Position numbers and translations under genes: made by a program. From positions 1 through 46,651 of the forward strand of contig WGNE01000021.1 in NCBI GenBank assembly GCA_016124645.1: 46,651 nt of DNA. Direction: 5' to 3'. This DNA is from Alphaproteobacteria bacterium (GTDB taxonomy: Bacteria; Pseudomonadota; Alphaproteobacteria; Micavibrionales; UBA2020). A model generated the notes under the pieces. The model made no database searches. It was not told where the DNA came from and saw only the letters and a list, made by a program, of their open reading frames with translations. Shown here one piece after another: positions 7,688 to 15,032 of this stretch (position 1 is its first letter; every line of letters begins with the position of its first letter).

Positions 7688-7716
7688 TTACAGGTTCCCG
7701 CGGGATGGCCTATACT
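7688..7716 (+). promoter_or_regulatory. Possible promoter giving a leaderless formyltransferase mRNA
   Basis: TTACAG (7688-7693), a 17-base spacer, then TATACT (7711-7716), only 7 bases before the ATG at 7724. No Shine-Dalgarno precedes that ATG (CTTCCTTGC). Transcription would start at or within a base or two of the start codon. Confidence 0.4.
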
Positions 7717-7723
7717 TCCTTGC

Positions 7724-8524
7724 ATGACCCGTCTCGCCATCATCGCCGCGAATGAAAATATCTGGTCGCTCGGCTGCTGGAGCCGCGCGCTGCCCGCGCT
7801 GAAGGATGCTGGCCACGAGGTCGCCGCGCTCTGGGCGGTCGAGGACGCGGGCAAGGGGCACGAGAATGCCAACGCGCGCTATATCGCCGCCTTCGGCCGC
7901 TGGAATTTCATCAAGTTCGGGCTTTTCGGCACCATGGTGCGGCTTTGCCAGCTTATGGGCCGCCGCCCCATGTCGCTGCGCGCGCTGGCGCAAAAGCACG
8001 GCGTGAAGTACCTTGAAACGCCGGACCCGAATGATGCGGCGATCGCCGACTGGATGGAAAAAGAAGGCGTCGATATCGCGCTCATACAGGTGCCGCAGAT
8101 CATCAAGCCTCCGTTGCTCGAAAAGGCGCAACTGATAAACCACCACGCGGGGCTGCTGCCCGCCAACCGCGGCATTTATCCTTACTTCTGGGCGGTGCTG
8201 AACGGCAGCCCGCAGGGGGTGAGCCTTCACCTCGTGAACGAAAAAATCGACGCGGGCCCGCTGCTTTACCAGGAAATGGAGATGGAGCCGCAGGAACTCG
8301 CCTCCATGACTGTCTTCGAGGTCGGCGCGCTGCGCGAATATCCGGCAAGGGTTCTGGACGCGCTTTCGAACCTCAAACGCAAGATGATCCAGCCGCCGCC
8401 GGGGGTGAGCGAAAGCTACAACAGCTTTCCCGCCCGCGAAGACTACAAGGCGTTTCGCAAGCAGCGCGGGCATATCATAAAGTTACGCGACGTGATGGCA
8501 CAGGCGGCGCGGCTGGTGTTTTAA
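7724..8524 (+). CDS. Formyltransferase-fold protein (substrate unknown)
   Basis: A 266-residue protein with the formyltransferase N-terminal fold found in methionyl-tRNA formyltransferase, GART and sugar-amine formyltransferases. These move a formyl group from 10-formyltetrahydrofolate to an amine. The catalytic Asn-His-Asp set is recognisable as Asn139 and His141 in INHHAGLLP, and Asp176 in VNEKIDAGPLL. The motif GVSLHLV between them is also typical. There is no C-terminal tRNA-binding domain, so it is not fmt. The acceptor could be an aminosugar or another small amine. The gene is inserted between lptB and rpoN in opposite orientation. The reading frame extends further upstream, but this ATG begins the MTRLAIIAA beta strand. 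Confidence 0.8.
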   Translation: MTRLAIIAANENIWSLGCWSRALPALKDAGHEVAALWAVEDAGKGHENANARYIAAFGRWNFIKFGLFGTMVRLCQLMGRRPMSLRALAQKHGVKYLETPDPNDAAIADWMEKEGVDIALIQVPQIIKPPLLEKAQLINHHAGLLPANRGIYPYFWAVLNGSPQGVSLHLVNEKIDAGPLLYQEMEMEPQELASMTVFEVGALREYPARVLDALSNLKRKMIQPPPGVSESYNSFPAREDYKAFRKQRGHIIKLRDVMAQAARLVF

Positions 8525-8532
8525 GAAATTTC

Positions 8533-8610
8533 GTCATTCCCGCGAAAGCGGGAATCTACGGACAGTGCAGCTTGTACGGCGGCATGGATGCCCGCTTTCG
8601 CGGGCATGAC
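8533..8610. repeat. REP-like paired palindromic repeat (formyltransferase-lptB gap)
   Basis: GTCATTCCCGCGAAAGCGGG at the left and GCCCGCTTTCGCGGGCATGAC at the right form two facing hairpins about 30 bases apart. They match the element at 5949-6029. It lies between the convergent ends of the formyltransferase and lptB genes, where it may also act as a bidirectional terminator or mRNA stabiliser. Confidence 0.8.
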
Positions 8611-8627
8611 GAGAATAGGGTGTATTT

Positions 8628-9443
8628 CTACAGGCTGAATTTCTCGCCGAGATAGACGCGGCGCACGTCCTTGTGGGCGACGATGTCCTCTGGCTTGCCT
8701 TCCATCAGCACCTGCCCGCCGTGCAGGATATAGGCGCGATCGACGATGTCGAGCGTGTCGCGCACGTTGTGGTCGGTGATGAGCACGCCGATGTTGCGGT
8801 CCTTCAAGTGCTTGACGAGGTCGCGGATTTCCCCGACCGCGATGGGGTCGATGCCCGCCAGCGGCTCGTCCAGCAGCACGAATTGCGGATGGGTCGCGAG
8901 CGCGCGGGCGATTTCCACCCGCCGCCGTTCCCCGCCCGACAGCGCGATGGCCGGGGTGAAGCGCAGGTGGGAAATGGAGAATTCGGCCAGCAGGTCTTCC
9001 AGCATGTGTTCCCGGCGCTGGTAGTCGTCTTCCACCACTTGCAGGACGGAGCGGATGTTGTCTTCCACGCTCAGGCCGCGGAAGATGGACGATTCCTGCG
9101 GCAGATAGCTGATGCCCATGCGCGCGCGGCGGTACATGGGCAGGTTGGTGATGTCCTTGCCGTCCAGCTTGATGATGCCGCTGTCGGGGTCGATGAGGCC
9201 GGTCACGATGTAAAAGCAGGTCGTCTTGCCCGCGCCGTTCGGGCCCAACAGGCCCACGGCCTCCCCCCGGCGCAGGTTCAGGGAAACATCGCGCAGCACG
9301 GGGCGGCGCTTGTAGCGTTTTTGCAGATGCTCGATGACCAGACCCTGCGCGCGCGCGACGAGCCTCGGCTCCCGCCCGGTCTTTGCGGGCTTGTCGGTTT
9401 TTGCGGCGGCGTTCGGGGCCTTTTTGTTTTTATTGTCTGTCAT
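8628..9443 (-). CDS. lptB: LPS export ABC transporter ATP-binding protein LptB
   Basis: A 271-residue ATPase that powers LptFG extraction of lipopolysaccharide from the inner membrane into the Lpt bridge. Walker A is GPNGAGKTT (residues 67-75), the ABC signature LSGGE (168-172), Walker B FVLLDEP (188-194), and the switch His is His225 in ITDHNVRD. The motif DHNVRDTL and the ending with YLGEKF are typical of LptB. Residues 1-30 are a Lys/Ala-rich extension beyond the usual ~240-residue length. It starts 8 bases after lptA behind CAGGA, so it is translated from the lptC-lptA-lptB transcript. Confidence 0.96.
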   Translation of the reverse strand: MTDNKNKKAPNAAAKTDKPAKTGREPRLVARAQGLVIEHLQKRYKRRPVLRDVSLNLRRGEAVGLLGPNGAGKTTCFYIVTGLIDPDSGIIKLDGKDITNLPMYRRARMGISYLPQESSIFRGLSVEDNIRSVLQVVEDDYQRREHMLEDLLAEFSISHLRFTPAIALSGGERRRVEIARALATHPQFVLLDEPLAGIDPIAVGEIRDLVKHLKDRNIGVLITDHNVRDTLDIVDRAYILHGGQVLMEGKPEDIVAHKDVRRVYLGEKFSL

Positions 9444-9450
9444 GTTCCTG

Positions 9451-10320
9451 TCACGGCGCCGGCGTCACATTCCCTGCGGGCTTTGCGCCCTTGGGCCCGC
9501 CGGAGGCCTTCGGATAGAATACCCCGTAAACGCGGTTTTCGGTAGCGGGGTTGTCGGTCGCGAATAATTGGCTGATTCCGGTCTTCAGGTCAACCACGGC
9601 CTTGGTGCCCTCCAGCCAGTTCGGACCCTGCAAAATGCGAACTTTTCCTGTTAAAACAGCCTTTTGCGCGGGAATGTCATAAGTGCCGTCGTCGCCATAG
9701 ACGGTCTCTTTCTGCGTCTTGATGACGACATGGCCCTTGGCCGTCATGCGGTTGACGGCGAGTTTTCCTTGCGCGTCCTTCGCGAAATAGGCGGAAAGCG
9801 CGTCCGCCGTCAGCGTATCTGGCCCGCGCACGGCGGTGCCACCGCTGGGCGCGGTCATCTTGTTGTTCTGCGCGTCGAAGGTGATCTTGTCCTTCGCGGT
9901 CAGTTTCTGCGTCGGGGTTTCGATGCGCAGATTCTCGCCCGTCAGCTCGGCCATGCCGGTCTTCACGTCATAGGTCGCATGGTCGCCATAGGCGGTATAG
10001 GGCGGGGATTGCAGGACGACGTTGCCCGAAGCCTCGAGCACGTAGATATCCGTCGCGTCCTTTTCATCATGGTAGCGCGCGGTCAGCGTGTCGCTGTTCA
10101 GCTGGAAATTGCCCTGTTTCGCCTGCGCGTTTTTTTTCATCGTGTAGCTATGGGCCTTGCGGTTCCAGACCAGCGCACCCGCAGCAGAGACTTCAACCGG
10201 CTGCGCGGAGGAAACGAGGGCGGAAGGTTTCGGCACGGCGGTTTTTTTCGCCGCAAACGCGGGAGCGGAAAGCAAGAGCGTGAGCAGCGCGGCGGCGATG
10301 ATGGTCTGGCGCATCCTCAT
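9451..10320 (-). CDS. lptA: LPS transport periplasmic protein LptA (OstA-like)
   Basis: A 289-residue exported protein. A signal peptide covers about residues 1-24, ending AAPAFA-like. Repeated beta-jellyroll segments of the OstA family follow (LNSDTLTARYHDE, ASGNVVLQS, YGDHATYDVKTGMAELTGE, DKITFDAQNNKMTA, GKVRILQG). LptA forms the periplasmic filament that carries lipopolysaccharide from LptC to LptD. It is longer than the E. coli protein (185 residues), with about four sequence repeats and a Pro/Gly/Lys tail. The ATG at 10320 overlaps the lptC stop (ATGA), indicating translational coupling; an ATG at 10314 is an alternative. Confidence 0.93.
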   Translation of the reverse strand: MRMRQTIIAAALLTLLLSAPAFAAKKTAVPKPSALVSSAQPVEVSAAGALVWNRKAHSYTMKKNAQAKQGNFQLNSDTLTARYHDEKDATDIYVLEASGNVVLQSPPYTAYGDHATYDVKTGMAELTGENLRIETPTQKLTAKDKITFDAQNNKMTAPSGGTAVRGPDTLTADALSAYFAKDAQGKLAVNRMTAKGHVVIKTQKETVYGDDGTYDIPAQKAVLTGKVRILQGPNWLEGTKAVVDLKTGISQLFATDNPATENRVYGVFYPKASGGPKGAKPAGNVTPAP

Positions 10321-11003
10321 CCCGGCCCGCCTTTGGTCTTTTGCGGGGCGGGAGGGGGAACGTGACTGAAGGTCAGGCGCACCGGCCCGGTAAAGGTCAC
10401 GAGCTCCCCCTGATCGGCGACGTCGAGCGCGGCGGCGGAAAGCGTGCCCGCCGGTCCTTCGGCGGTGAGCGGAAGGTTGGAGGCGGCGGTGCGCGTCTTC
10501 ACGTCCACCGACAGGTTTTGCAGGTGCATGACATAGCCGCTGTCATGCGCGAGGGTGACGTCGTCCGAAAGCTCAAGTTCCCCGCTCGCGTGGTTGTAGC
10601 GCCCGTGCAGCGCGGCGGCGGAAAGCGCGCCGCCGTTTTGCAGCGTGACGACGGCCTTGGGGTTGTCGAGCAGCACGGCCTCTTCCGCGTTCATGTCGCG
10701 GCTGGCGTGGTCGGCGGTCAGGCTGTAGGCGCGTCCCTTCGCATCCACGCCCTCGTAGCGGGCCTTGACCAGCTCGATCTGGCCGGGGGTGGTCTTGTCC
10801 TGCTTCGTCTGTTTCGGCATCTCGGCGATGCGCTGCACCGGCGAATGCGACATGCGGGAGATGACGACGCCCACCAGCACCAGCGCCAGCAGCGGCAGCG
10901 CGATCTTGGCGATGCGCACGAACCATGTATAGCCCGCGCCCAGCGCGCGCAGGCGGCGGCGGGGCGGGGCGCTGTTGAAGCTGTCAAGTCGCGGGGACGC
11001 CAT
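10317..11003 (-). CDS. lptC: LPS export protein LptC
   Basis: A 228-residue bitopic membrane protein that takes lipopolysaccharide from LptB2FG and passes it to LptA. After about 30 basic cytoplasmic residues there is one hydrophobic span (about 31-50: IAKIALPLLALVLVGVVIS). A periplasmic domain with OstA-like strands follows (ARYEGVDAKGRAYSLTADHA, LLDNPKAVVTLQNGG, LELSDDVTLAHDSGY, FTGPVRLTF). The gene sits between kdsD and lptA in the standard alphaproteobacterial order. Its start codon has no strong ribosome-binding site, so it probably depends on readthrough from kdsD 21 bases upstream. Confidence 0.92.
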   Translation of the reverse strand: MASPRLDSFNSAPPRRRLRALGAGYTWFVRIAKIALPLLALVLVGVVISRMSHSPVQRIAEMPKQTKQDKTTPGQIELVKARYEGVDAKGRAYSLTADHASRDMNAEEAVLLDNPKAVVTLQNGGALSAAALHGRYNHASGELELSDDVTLAHDSGYVMHLQNLSVDVKTRTAASNLPLTAEGPAGTLSAAALDVADQGELVTFTGPVRLTFSHVPPPAPQKTKGGPG

Positions 11004-11024
11004 CTAATTCACGCAAATCCGCGC

Positions 11025-12044
11025 TCAGGCGAAGCCGGCGCGCAGGCAGTCGTGCAGGTGCAACAGGCCGACGGGCTTGTTCTCCGCATCGACGACGATG
11101 AGGGTGGTGATCTTGCGGAAGGTGTTCTTCAGGTCGTTCATGATCGCCATGCTCTCGGCGACCAGCGTTTCGGGGGAGACGGTTTTCGGCGTCTTGCTCA
11201 TGACCTCGGCGGCGGTTTTCTCCAAAAGCCCACCCTGCGCGATCTGGCGGCGGATGTCGCCGTCGGTGATGATGCCGGAAAGCGTGCCGTCTTCCTTGGT
11301 GAGCGCGATGCAGCCGAAGCCCTTGTCGGTGATGATCTGCACGGCTTTCGCCACCGGAACGCTCTCGGGCGCGACGGGCACGCCCTCGCCCTTGTGCATG
11401 ATCTCGGAAACGCGCATGAGCTGCTGGCCCAGCTTGCCGCCGGGGTGATAAACCTTGAAGTCCTTCGCGGTGAAGCCCTTGCGCTCCAAAAGAGTGATCG
11501 CCAGCGCGTCGCCCATCGCCATGGTCATGGTGGTCGAGGTCGTGGGGGCGAGCCCGTTGGGGCAGGCCTCCGGGCAGCCGGGCAGCAGCAACGTCACGTC
11601 CGCGCGCTGGCCCAGCGTGGACATCGGCTTGCTGGTGATGCTGATGAGCGGGATGGCGAAGCGGCGGGTGTATTCGATGAGGTCCAAAAGCTCCTTCGCC
11701 TCGCCCGAGTTCGACAGGGCGAGCACGACGTCGCCGCGCACGATCATGCCCATGTCGCCGTGGCTGGCCTCGGCCGGGTGGACGAAGAAGGCGGGGGTGC
11801 CGGTGCTGGCCATGGTCGCCGCGATCTTCTTGCCGACGTGGCCGCTCTTGCCCATGCCGGTGATGATGACGCGCCCCTCGGCGGCGGAGATCAGCTCGAT
11901 CGCCTCGTAAAAGCTTTCGTTCAGAAAAGCCGACATCTGGATGAGGGCTTCGCCCTCCGTCACCAGCACGCGGCGGGCGGTTTCGAGGGTCGCCTCGGCG
12001 GCTTCGGGCTGGCGGCTGGATTCGGGAAGCTTGATAATGGACAT
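11025..12044 (-). CDS. kdsD: Arabinose-5-phosphate isomerase KdsD (KpsF/GutQ family)
   Basis: A 339-residue enzyme that interconverts ribulose 5-phosphate and arabinose 5-phosphate, the first step of KDO synthesis for lipopolysaccharide. An N-terminal SIS domain (about 35-195) carries GRVIITGMGKSGHVGKKIAA and HPAEASHGDMGMI. Two CBS domains follow (about 215-270 and 280-335: GEGVPVAPESVPVAKAVQII, KTVSPETLVAESMAIM, LLHLHDCLRAG). It heads the minus-strand lpt block, so one transcript would link KDO supply with lipopolysaccharide export. An AAGG lies before the ATG. A consensus-like promoter at 12152-12180 faces the one for the ankyrin gene. Confidence 0.95.
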   Translation of the reverse strand: MSIIKLPESSRQPEAAEATLETARRVLVTEGEALIQMSAFLNESFYEAIELISAAEGRVIITGMGKSGHVGKKIAATMASTGTPAFFVHPAEASHGDMGMIVRGDVVLALSNSGEAKELLDLIEYTRRFAIPLISITSKPMSTLGQRADVTLLLPGCPEACPNGLAPTTSTTMTMAMGDALAITLLERKGFTAKDFKVYHPGGKLGQQLMRVSEIMHKGEGVPVAPESVPVAKAVQIITDKGFGCIALTKEDGTLSGIITDGDIRRQIAQGGLLEKTAAEVMSKTPKTVSPETLVAESMAIMNDLKNTFRKITTLIVVDAENKPVGLLHLHDCLRAGFA

Positions 12045-12151
12045 CGCGCGGCCTTTTTATTGTTATCCGGTTCTTGTTATCCGGTGGCTGTTTCGGTGAT
12101 TATGTGAGGCTTTGCATCATGCCTTAAAACAATCCCCTTTGCAGCGATAAA

Positions 12152-12180
12152 TTTCTATCAAATTAAGCACTTTATGTCAA
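12152..12180 (-). promoter_or_regulatory. Promoter of the kdsD-lptCAB block
   Basis: On the minus strand, TTGACA (12175-12180), a 17-base spacer and TAGAAA (12152-12157). The -35 is perfect and the -10 is moderate. The leader to the kdsD ATG would be about 100 bases. The -35 lies in one arm of a 13-base perfect inverted repeat whose other arm carries the opposite promoter. Confidence 0.5.
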
Positions 12181-12217
12181 TTTGTGCCGCGCACAAAAAA
12201 CCTGAAATTGACATAAA
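12171..12217. promoter_or_regulatory. Mirror-image operator-like inverted repeat between divergent promoters
   Basis: Arms TTTATGTCAATTT (12171-12183) and AAATTGACATAAA (12205-12217) are perfect 13-base inverted copies, each containing a TTGACA on its own strand. Between them lies a second perfect inverted repeat, TTGTGC-cgc-GCACAA (12182-12196), offset by 5 bases from the outer centre. The arrangement fits one or more dimeric regulators controlling both kdsD and the ankyrin gene. Confidence 0.6.
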
Positions 12218-12236
12218 TGCATCGGCTTGCTAGCTT
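12208..12236 (+). promoter_or_regulatory. Promoter of the ankyrin-repeat gene
   Basis: TTGACA (12208-12213), 17-base spacer, TAGCTT (12231-12236). It is the mirror image of the kdsD promoter. The predicted transcript start near 12243 is immediately followed by a terminator-like hairpin. Confidence 0.5.
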
Positions 12237-12245
12237 CAGGCTTGT

Positions 12246-12273
12246 CCCGGCCCGCAAAGCCGGGCCCGTTTTT
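12246..12273 (+). terminator. Terminator-like hairpin in the ankyrin gene leader
   Basis: GGCCCG (12249-12254) pairs with CGGGCC (12261-12266), with CG and then five T (12269-12273). An alternative stem, CCCGGC with GCCGGG, overlaps it. It sits between the promoter and the ATG at 12300, so it could act as an attenuator. Confidence 0.45.
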
Positions 12274-12299
12274 CATTATAATTCTTAGAAATCAACAAG

Positions 12300-12875
12300 A
12301 TGAGCGTTCAAAAGCCCATAGCCCCTGTCACGGCCGACACGCGCAGCCAGCGCAAATTCGTCATCGAATGCTGGAACGGCATGATGAAGAACATCACCGA
12401 AACGCTGGCCGCGCAGCCCGAGGCCGTGCGCTGGCGGGAGGACGACGGCGGCCACACGGGGCTGCTCTACGCCATCGCCCACGGCTCGCACAAGCTGAAC
12501 GTGGCGCAGGCGCTGCTGGACGCGGGCGCGGACATAAACGCGAGGAACAAGAAGGGAGAAACCGCGCTGATGATCGCCGCATCGCAGGGCGGGATGGAAA
12601 GCATCGAGTGGCTGCTCGCCAACGGCGCGCGGCTCGACCTGCGCGATAATCAGGGGCTGACCGCCGCCGAGCGCACAAGGATCAAGGCTTACCATTACCC
12701 CGAGATCGGGAAGTTCCTCGACGATTACGAAGAAGGCCTGCGCAAGCAGGCCGCCGCCCTCGCGCGCACGAAACAGCTTCAGGCCGCGGCCAATGCGGCG
12801 CGCATCGCCCATGCCGGCACCGCCGCACCGCTGAAAGTCGGCAAACCGCTAAAGGTGAAACCGCGCCGACCGTAA
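12300..12875 (+). CDS. Ankyrin-repeat protein
   Basis: A 191-residue protein with two to three ankyrin repeats at about residues 50-125. The signatures are HTGLLYAIAHGSHKLNVAQA, LLDAGADINARNKKGETALM, and IAASQGGMESIEWLLANGAR followed by LDLRDNQGL. Ankyrin repeats mediate protein binding; the partner is unknown. No signal peptide is evident, and a Lys/Pro/Ala-rich C-terminal tail of about 40 residues follows a helical segment. It is transcribed divergently from kdsD, sharing a symmetrical control region. The start ATG has only a weak upstream purine run (AAATCAACAAG). Confidence 0.85.
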   Translation: MSVQKPIAPVTADTRSQRKFVIECWNGMMKNITETLAAQPEAVRWREDDGGHTGLLYAIAHGSHKLNVAQALLDAGADINARNKKGETALMIAASQGGMESIEWLLANGARLDLRDNQGLTAAERTRIKAYHYPEIGKFLDDYEEGLRKQAAALARTKQLQAAANAARIAHAGTAAPLKVGKPLKVKPRRP

Positions 12876-12883
12876 TGCAAAAG

Positions 12884-12995
12884 CCCTCTCCCTATGGGAG
12901 AGGGGTGGGTGAGGGTACTCCCTTAAACAAGAAGAAACACGCCTGCCGCGCGAAAGTACCCTCATCCCGTCCTTCTCCCAAAGGGGGAAGGAGAA
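12884..12995. repeat. MITE-like foldback element
   Basis: The left end is CCCTCTCCC-tat-GGGAGAGGG (12884-12904), a 9-base stem. The right end is CCTTCTCCC-aaa-GGGGGAAGG (about 12971-12991). Inside them, GGGTGAGGGTACT and AGTACCCTCATCCC pair with each other. The whole 128-base gap between the ankyrin gene and the esterase is this structure. A single related hairpin occurs at 30556-30582. Confidence 0.7.
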
Positions 12996-13003
12996 GATGC
13001 GTT

Positions 13004-13879
13004 TCACTTGTCCAACCCCAGAAAGCCGATGATTTTTTGCTGCAGCGTGACGCCCTGCGTTTTTTGCAGGGCGGCGTCGATGGTTTCGGGCTTGTGCTGC
13101 GCGCCCTTGACGACGTCGATGGTGTAGCTGGCGCCCGAGCGGGTGAAAATGTCTTTGGAATATGCCTGCGAGTTCTTGTAATCCCGGCTGTCGATGCCCT
13201 GCCCGTTGCCGCCCCCGACCGGCACCGCGGTATCGTCGGAGCCGATGATGGAGAGCAGCCGCCGCCCCTTCGCGGCGGGGCAGGCATCGGTCTTCAGCTC
13301 CAAAGTGCCGGAGACGGAGACGGCGGCGGCGTATATCCCGGCCTCGCACATCACGCGCTGGGTCATCATCGCGCCGTTGGAATGGCCGAGGCCGTAGATT
13401 TTGCTTTCGTCAATGCCGTATTCCTTCGAGAGAAAGCCGACGGCGGATATGATATAGCCGAGGTCGTCGGTCTTGCCGCGCGACGATTGCCCGCAGCACA
13501 TGCCTGCGTTCCAGCCCTTTTTGTCCTTGCCCAAAAAGCGCGTGACGGGCGAGCCGTTGAGATAGGCCACGACAAACCCGTATTTGTCCGCCATGGCGTC
13601 GAGGTTCAGCCCCGCCTCGCGGTTTTGCGTGACGATGCGCGCGGCGTTGCCCATGCCCCCGTGCAGCACGACGACCAGCGCGCGCGTGCCCGCGGGCGGC
13701 AGGTTTTTCGGCGCATGGACGTAGATGTCGCGCCCTTCGAAAGACAGGGTGGTTTCAAGCTTCGCGGCCTGTTGCGCCCGATCCGCGCTAAAAAGCTTTC
13801 CGGCTTTAGCCGGGCGCGCGGCGGCAAGAAGTCCGCAGAGCAGGAAGGCGGCGATGGCGGGACAACGGCGCGAAATCAT
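13004..13879 (-). CDS. Secreted esterase, PHB depolymerase/feruloyl esterase-like (LpqC type)
   Basis: A 291-residue alpha/beta hydrolase. A signal peptide covers about residues 1-26 (hydrophobic AAFLLCGLLAA, ending PAKAG). VVVLHGGMGN forms the oxyanion region. The nucleophile elbow is GLGHSNGAMM with Ser167, the acid is Asp215 or Asp216 in IIGSDDTAVP, and His262 is in GAQHKPET. GWNAGMCCGQSSRGKTDDLGY-like spacing with paired cysteines is typical of the poly(3-hydroxybutyrate) depolymerase family. Substrates could be polyhydroxybutyrate oligomers or other esters; no substrate-binding module is present. It ends 4 bases before the rnd ATG region and is probably transcribed after rnd. Confidence 0.85.
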   Translation of the reverse strand: MISRRCPAIAAFLLCGLLAAARPAKAGKLFSADRAQQAAKLETTLSFEGRDIYVHAPKNLPPAGTRALVVVLHGGMGNAARIVTQNREAGLNLDAMADKYGFVVAYLNGSPVTRFLGKDKKGWNAGMCCGQSSRGKTDDLGYIISAVGFLSKEYGIDESKIYGLGHSNGAMMTQRVMCEAGIYAAAVSVSGTLELKTDACPAAKGRRLLSIIGSDDTAVPVGGGNGQGIDSRDYKNSQAYSKDIFTRSGASYTIDVVKGAQHKPETIDAALQKTQGVTLQQKIIGFLGLDK

Positions 13880-13883
13880 AAGG

Positions 13884-14495
13884 TCAATGCGCGAAGATGT
13901 CTTCGTCGCCCCAGCCCCGCGCGTCCAGCAGGGCGCGGGCCGGCAGGAACTCGAAGCAGGCCTTGGCGAGGCCGTCGCGCCCCTCGCGCACGAGGGCTTC
14001 GTCCAGCACCTCGCGCAGCCGGTGCAGGTAGAGAACGTCGGAGGCGGCGTAGTCGATCTGCTGCTGGGTCAGCGTGTCCGTGCCCCAGTCGGTCGTCTGC
14101 TGCTGCTTGTCGAGATCGACGGAGAGCAAGTCGCGGCACAGGTTCTTCAGCCCGTGGTAGCTGGTGAAGGTCCGCGCGATCTTGGAGGCGATCTTGGTGC
14201 AATAGACCGGCGCCGCCAGCACGCCCAGATGCCCCCACATCACCGCGATGTCGAAGCGGCCGTAGTGGAACATCTTGGTCACCTTGGGGTCGGCCAGCAG
14301 CTTTTTCAGGTTCGGCGCGCTGTAATCCTTGCCGTCGAACTTCACGAGGTGCACGTCCCCGTCCCCCGCCGAAAGCTGCACGAGGCACAGCCGGTCGCGC
14401 CCCAGCTTCAGTCCCAGCGTTTCGGTGTCGATGGCGACGGTGTCGCCGAGGGAAAGCCCGTCGGGCAGGTCGCCGTGGTGCAGGGTGACGTTCAT
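13884..14495 (-). CDS. rnd: Ribonuclease D (short form)
   Basis: A 203-residue 3'-5' exoribonuclease of the DEDDy group, acting on tRNA and other structured RNA ends in the cytoplasm. The metal-binding residues are visible: Asp23 and Glu25 in AIDTETLGL, Asp82 in HYGRFDIAV, and Tyr149 and Asp153 in IDYAASDVLYL. It lacks HRDC domains, as usual for alphaproteobacteria. In many alphaproteobacteria this gene directly precedes kdsD; here an esterase, the foldback element and the ankyrin gene separate them. The esterase gene follows 4 bases after its stop. Confidence 0.93.
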   Translation of the reverse strand: MNVTLHHGDLPDGLSLGDTVAIDTETLGLKLGRDRLCLVQLSAGDGDVHLVKFDGKDYSAPNLKKLLADPKVTKMFHYGRFDIAVMWGHLGVLAAPVYCTKIASKIARTFTSYHGLKNLCRDLLSVDLDKQQQTTDWGTDTLTQQQIDYAASDVLYLHRLREVLDEALVREGRDGLAKACFEFLPARALLDARGWGDEDIFAH

Positions 14496-14575
14496 GTCTT
14501 TTTCTTCCTGTCGGTTGCGTGGTCGGGGTGCTAGTCTTTCAAATACCGTATGAATATTAGAGAGGGGGGCAGCCC

Positions 14576-15013
14576 GTGTCCAGTTCAGGTTCCAAAGCCC
14601 GTAAAGTCCCGAAAATCCCGCAAGGGCGCATCACCGCGTTTTTCATCGTCGCGGCGCTCTGCGTTTTCTGGCTGGCCTCCAGCGGGGCGTATAATTGCGT
14701 GATGCCGGGGCGCGTAGCCACCTTTGCCTGCGCCGTCGCGCTCAACACCGGCTTCGGACATATGACGCGCGGCATGAACACCTATACCATCGAGGCGCTG
14801 GACAAGGCCGCCGACCGGGGCGAAAAGGACGTCCCCGCGCTGCAGCAGCTTTTGCTGGGCGGCGACCGCATCGCCGCCATGACGGCGGCGGAGGTGCTGA
14901 AAAAGCGCGGCAAGGCGGGAAAGCGCGCCTTGAAGGACGCGGAGAAGACGGCGCGCGACGCGGGGAACGTGAAGCGGGCCTTGCTGATCGGGGAATACGG
15001 GGCCGAGGAATAA
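14576..15013 (+). CDS. Hypothetical membrane-anchored protein
   Basis: A 145-residue protein that I do not recognise. After about 18 basic residues there is one hydrophobic segment (about 20-38: ITAFFIVAALCVFWLASSGAY), which may be a signal anchor. A periplasmic or cytoplasmic helical domain follows, rich in Ala, Lys and Glu (about 75-145), with two possible short helical repeats (ALQQLLLGGDRIAAMTAAEVL). The start is a GTG at 14576 behind a strong GAGGGGGG ribosome-binding site; no in-frame ATG lies nearby. It ends just before a bidirectional terminator. Confidence 0.65.
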   Translation: MSSSGSKARKVPKIPQGRITAFFIVAALCVFWLASSGAYNCVMPGRVATFACAVALNTGFGHMTRGMNTYTIEALDKAADRGEKDVPALQQLLLGGDRIAAMTAAEVLKKRGKAGKRALKDAEKTARDAGNVKRALLIGEYGAEE

Positions 15014-15032
15014 GAAGAATGGCGGAAAAAGC

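Noticed and set aside
10341-12107. Plus-strand frame of 588 codons
   Set aside because: Shadow of lptC and kdsD on the other strand; the translation is Gly/Arg/His-rich and matches nothing.
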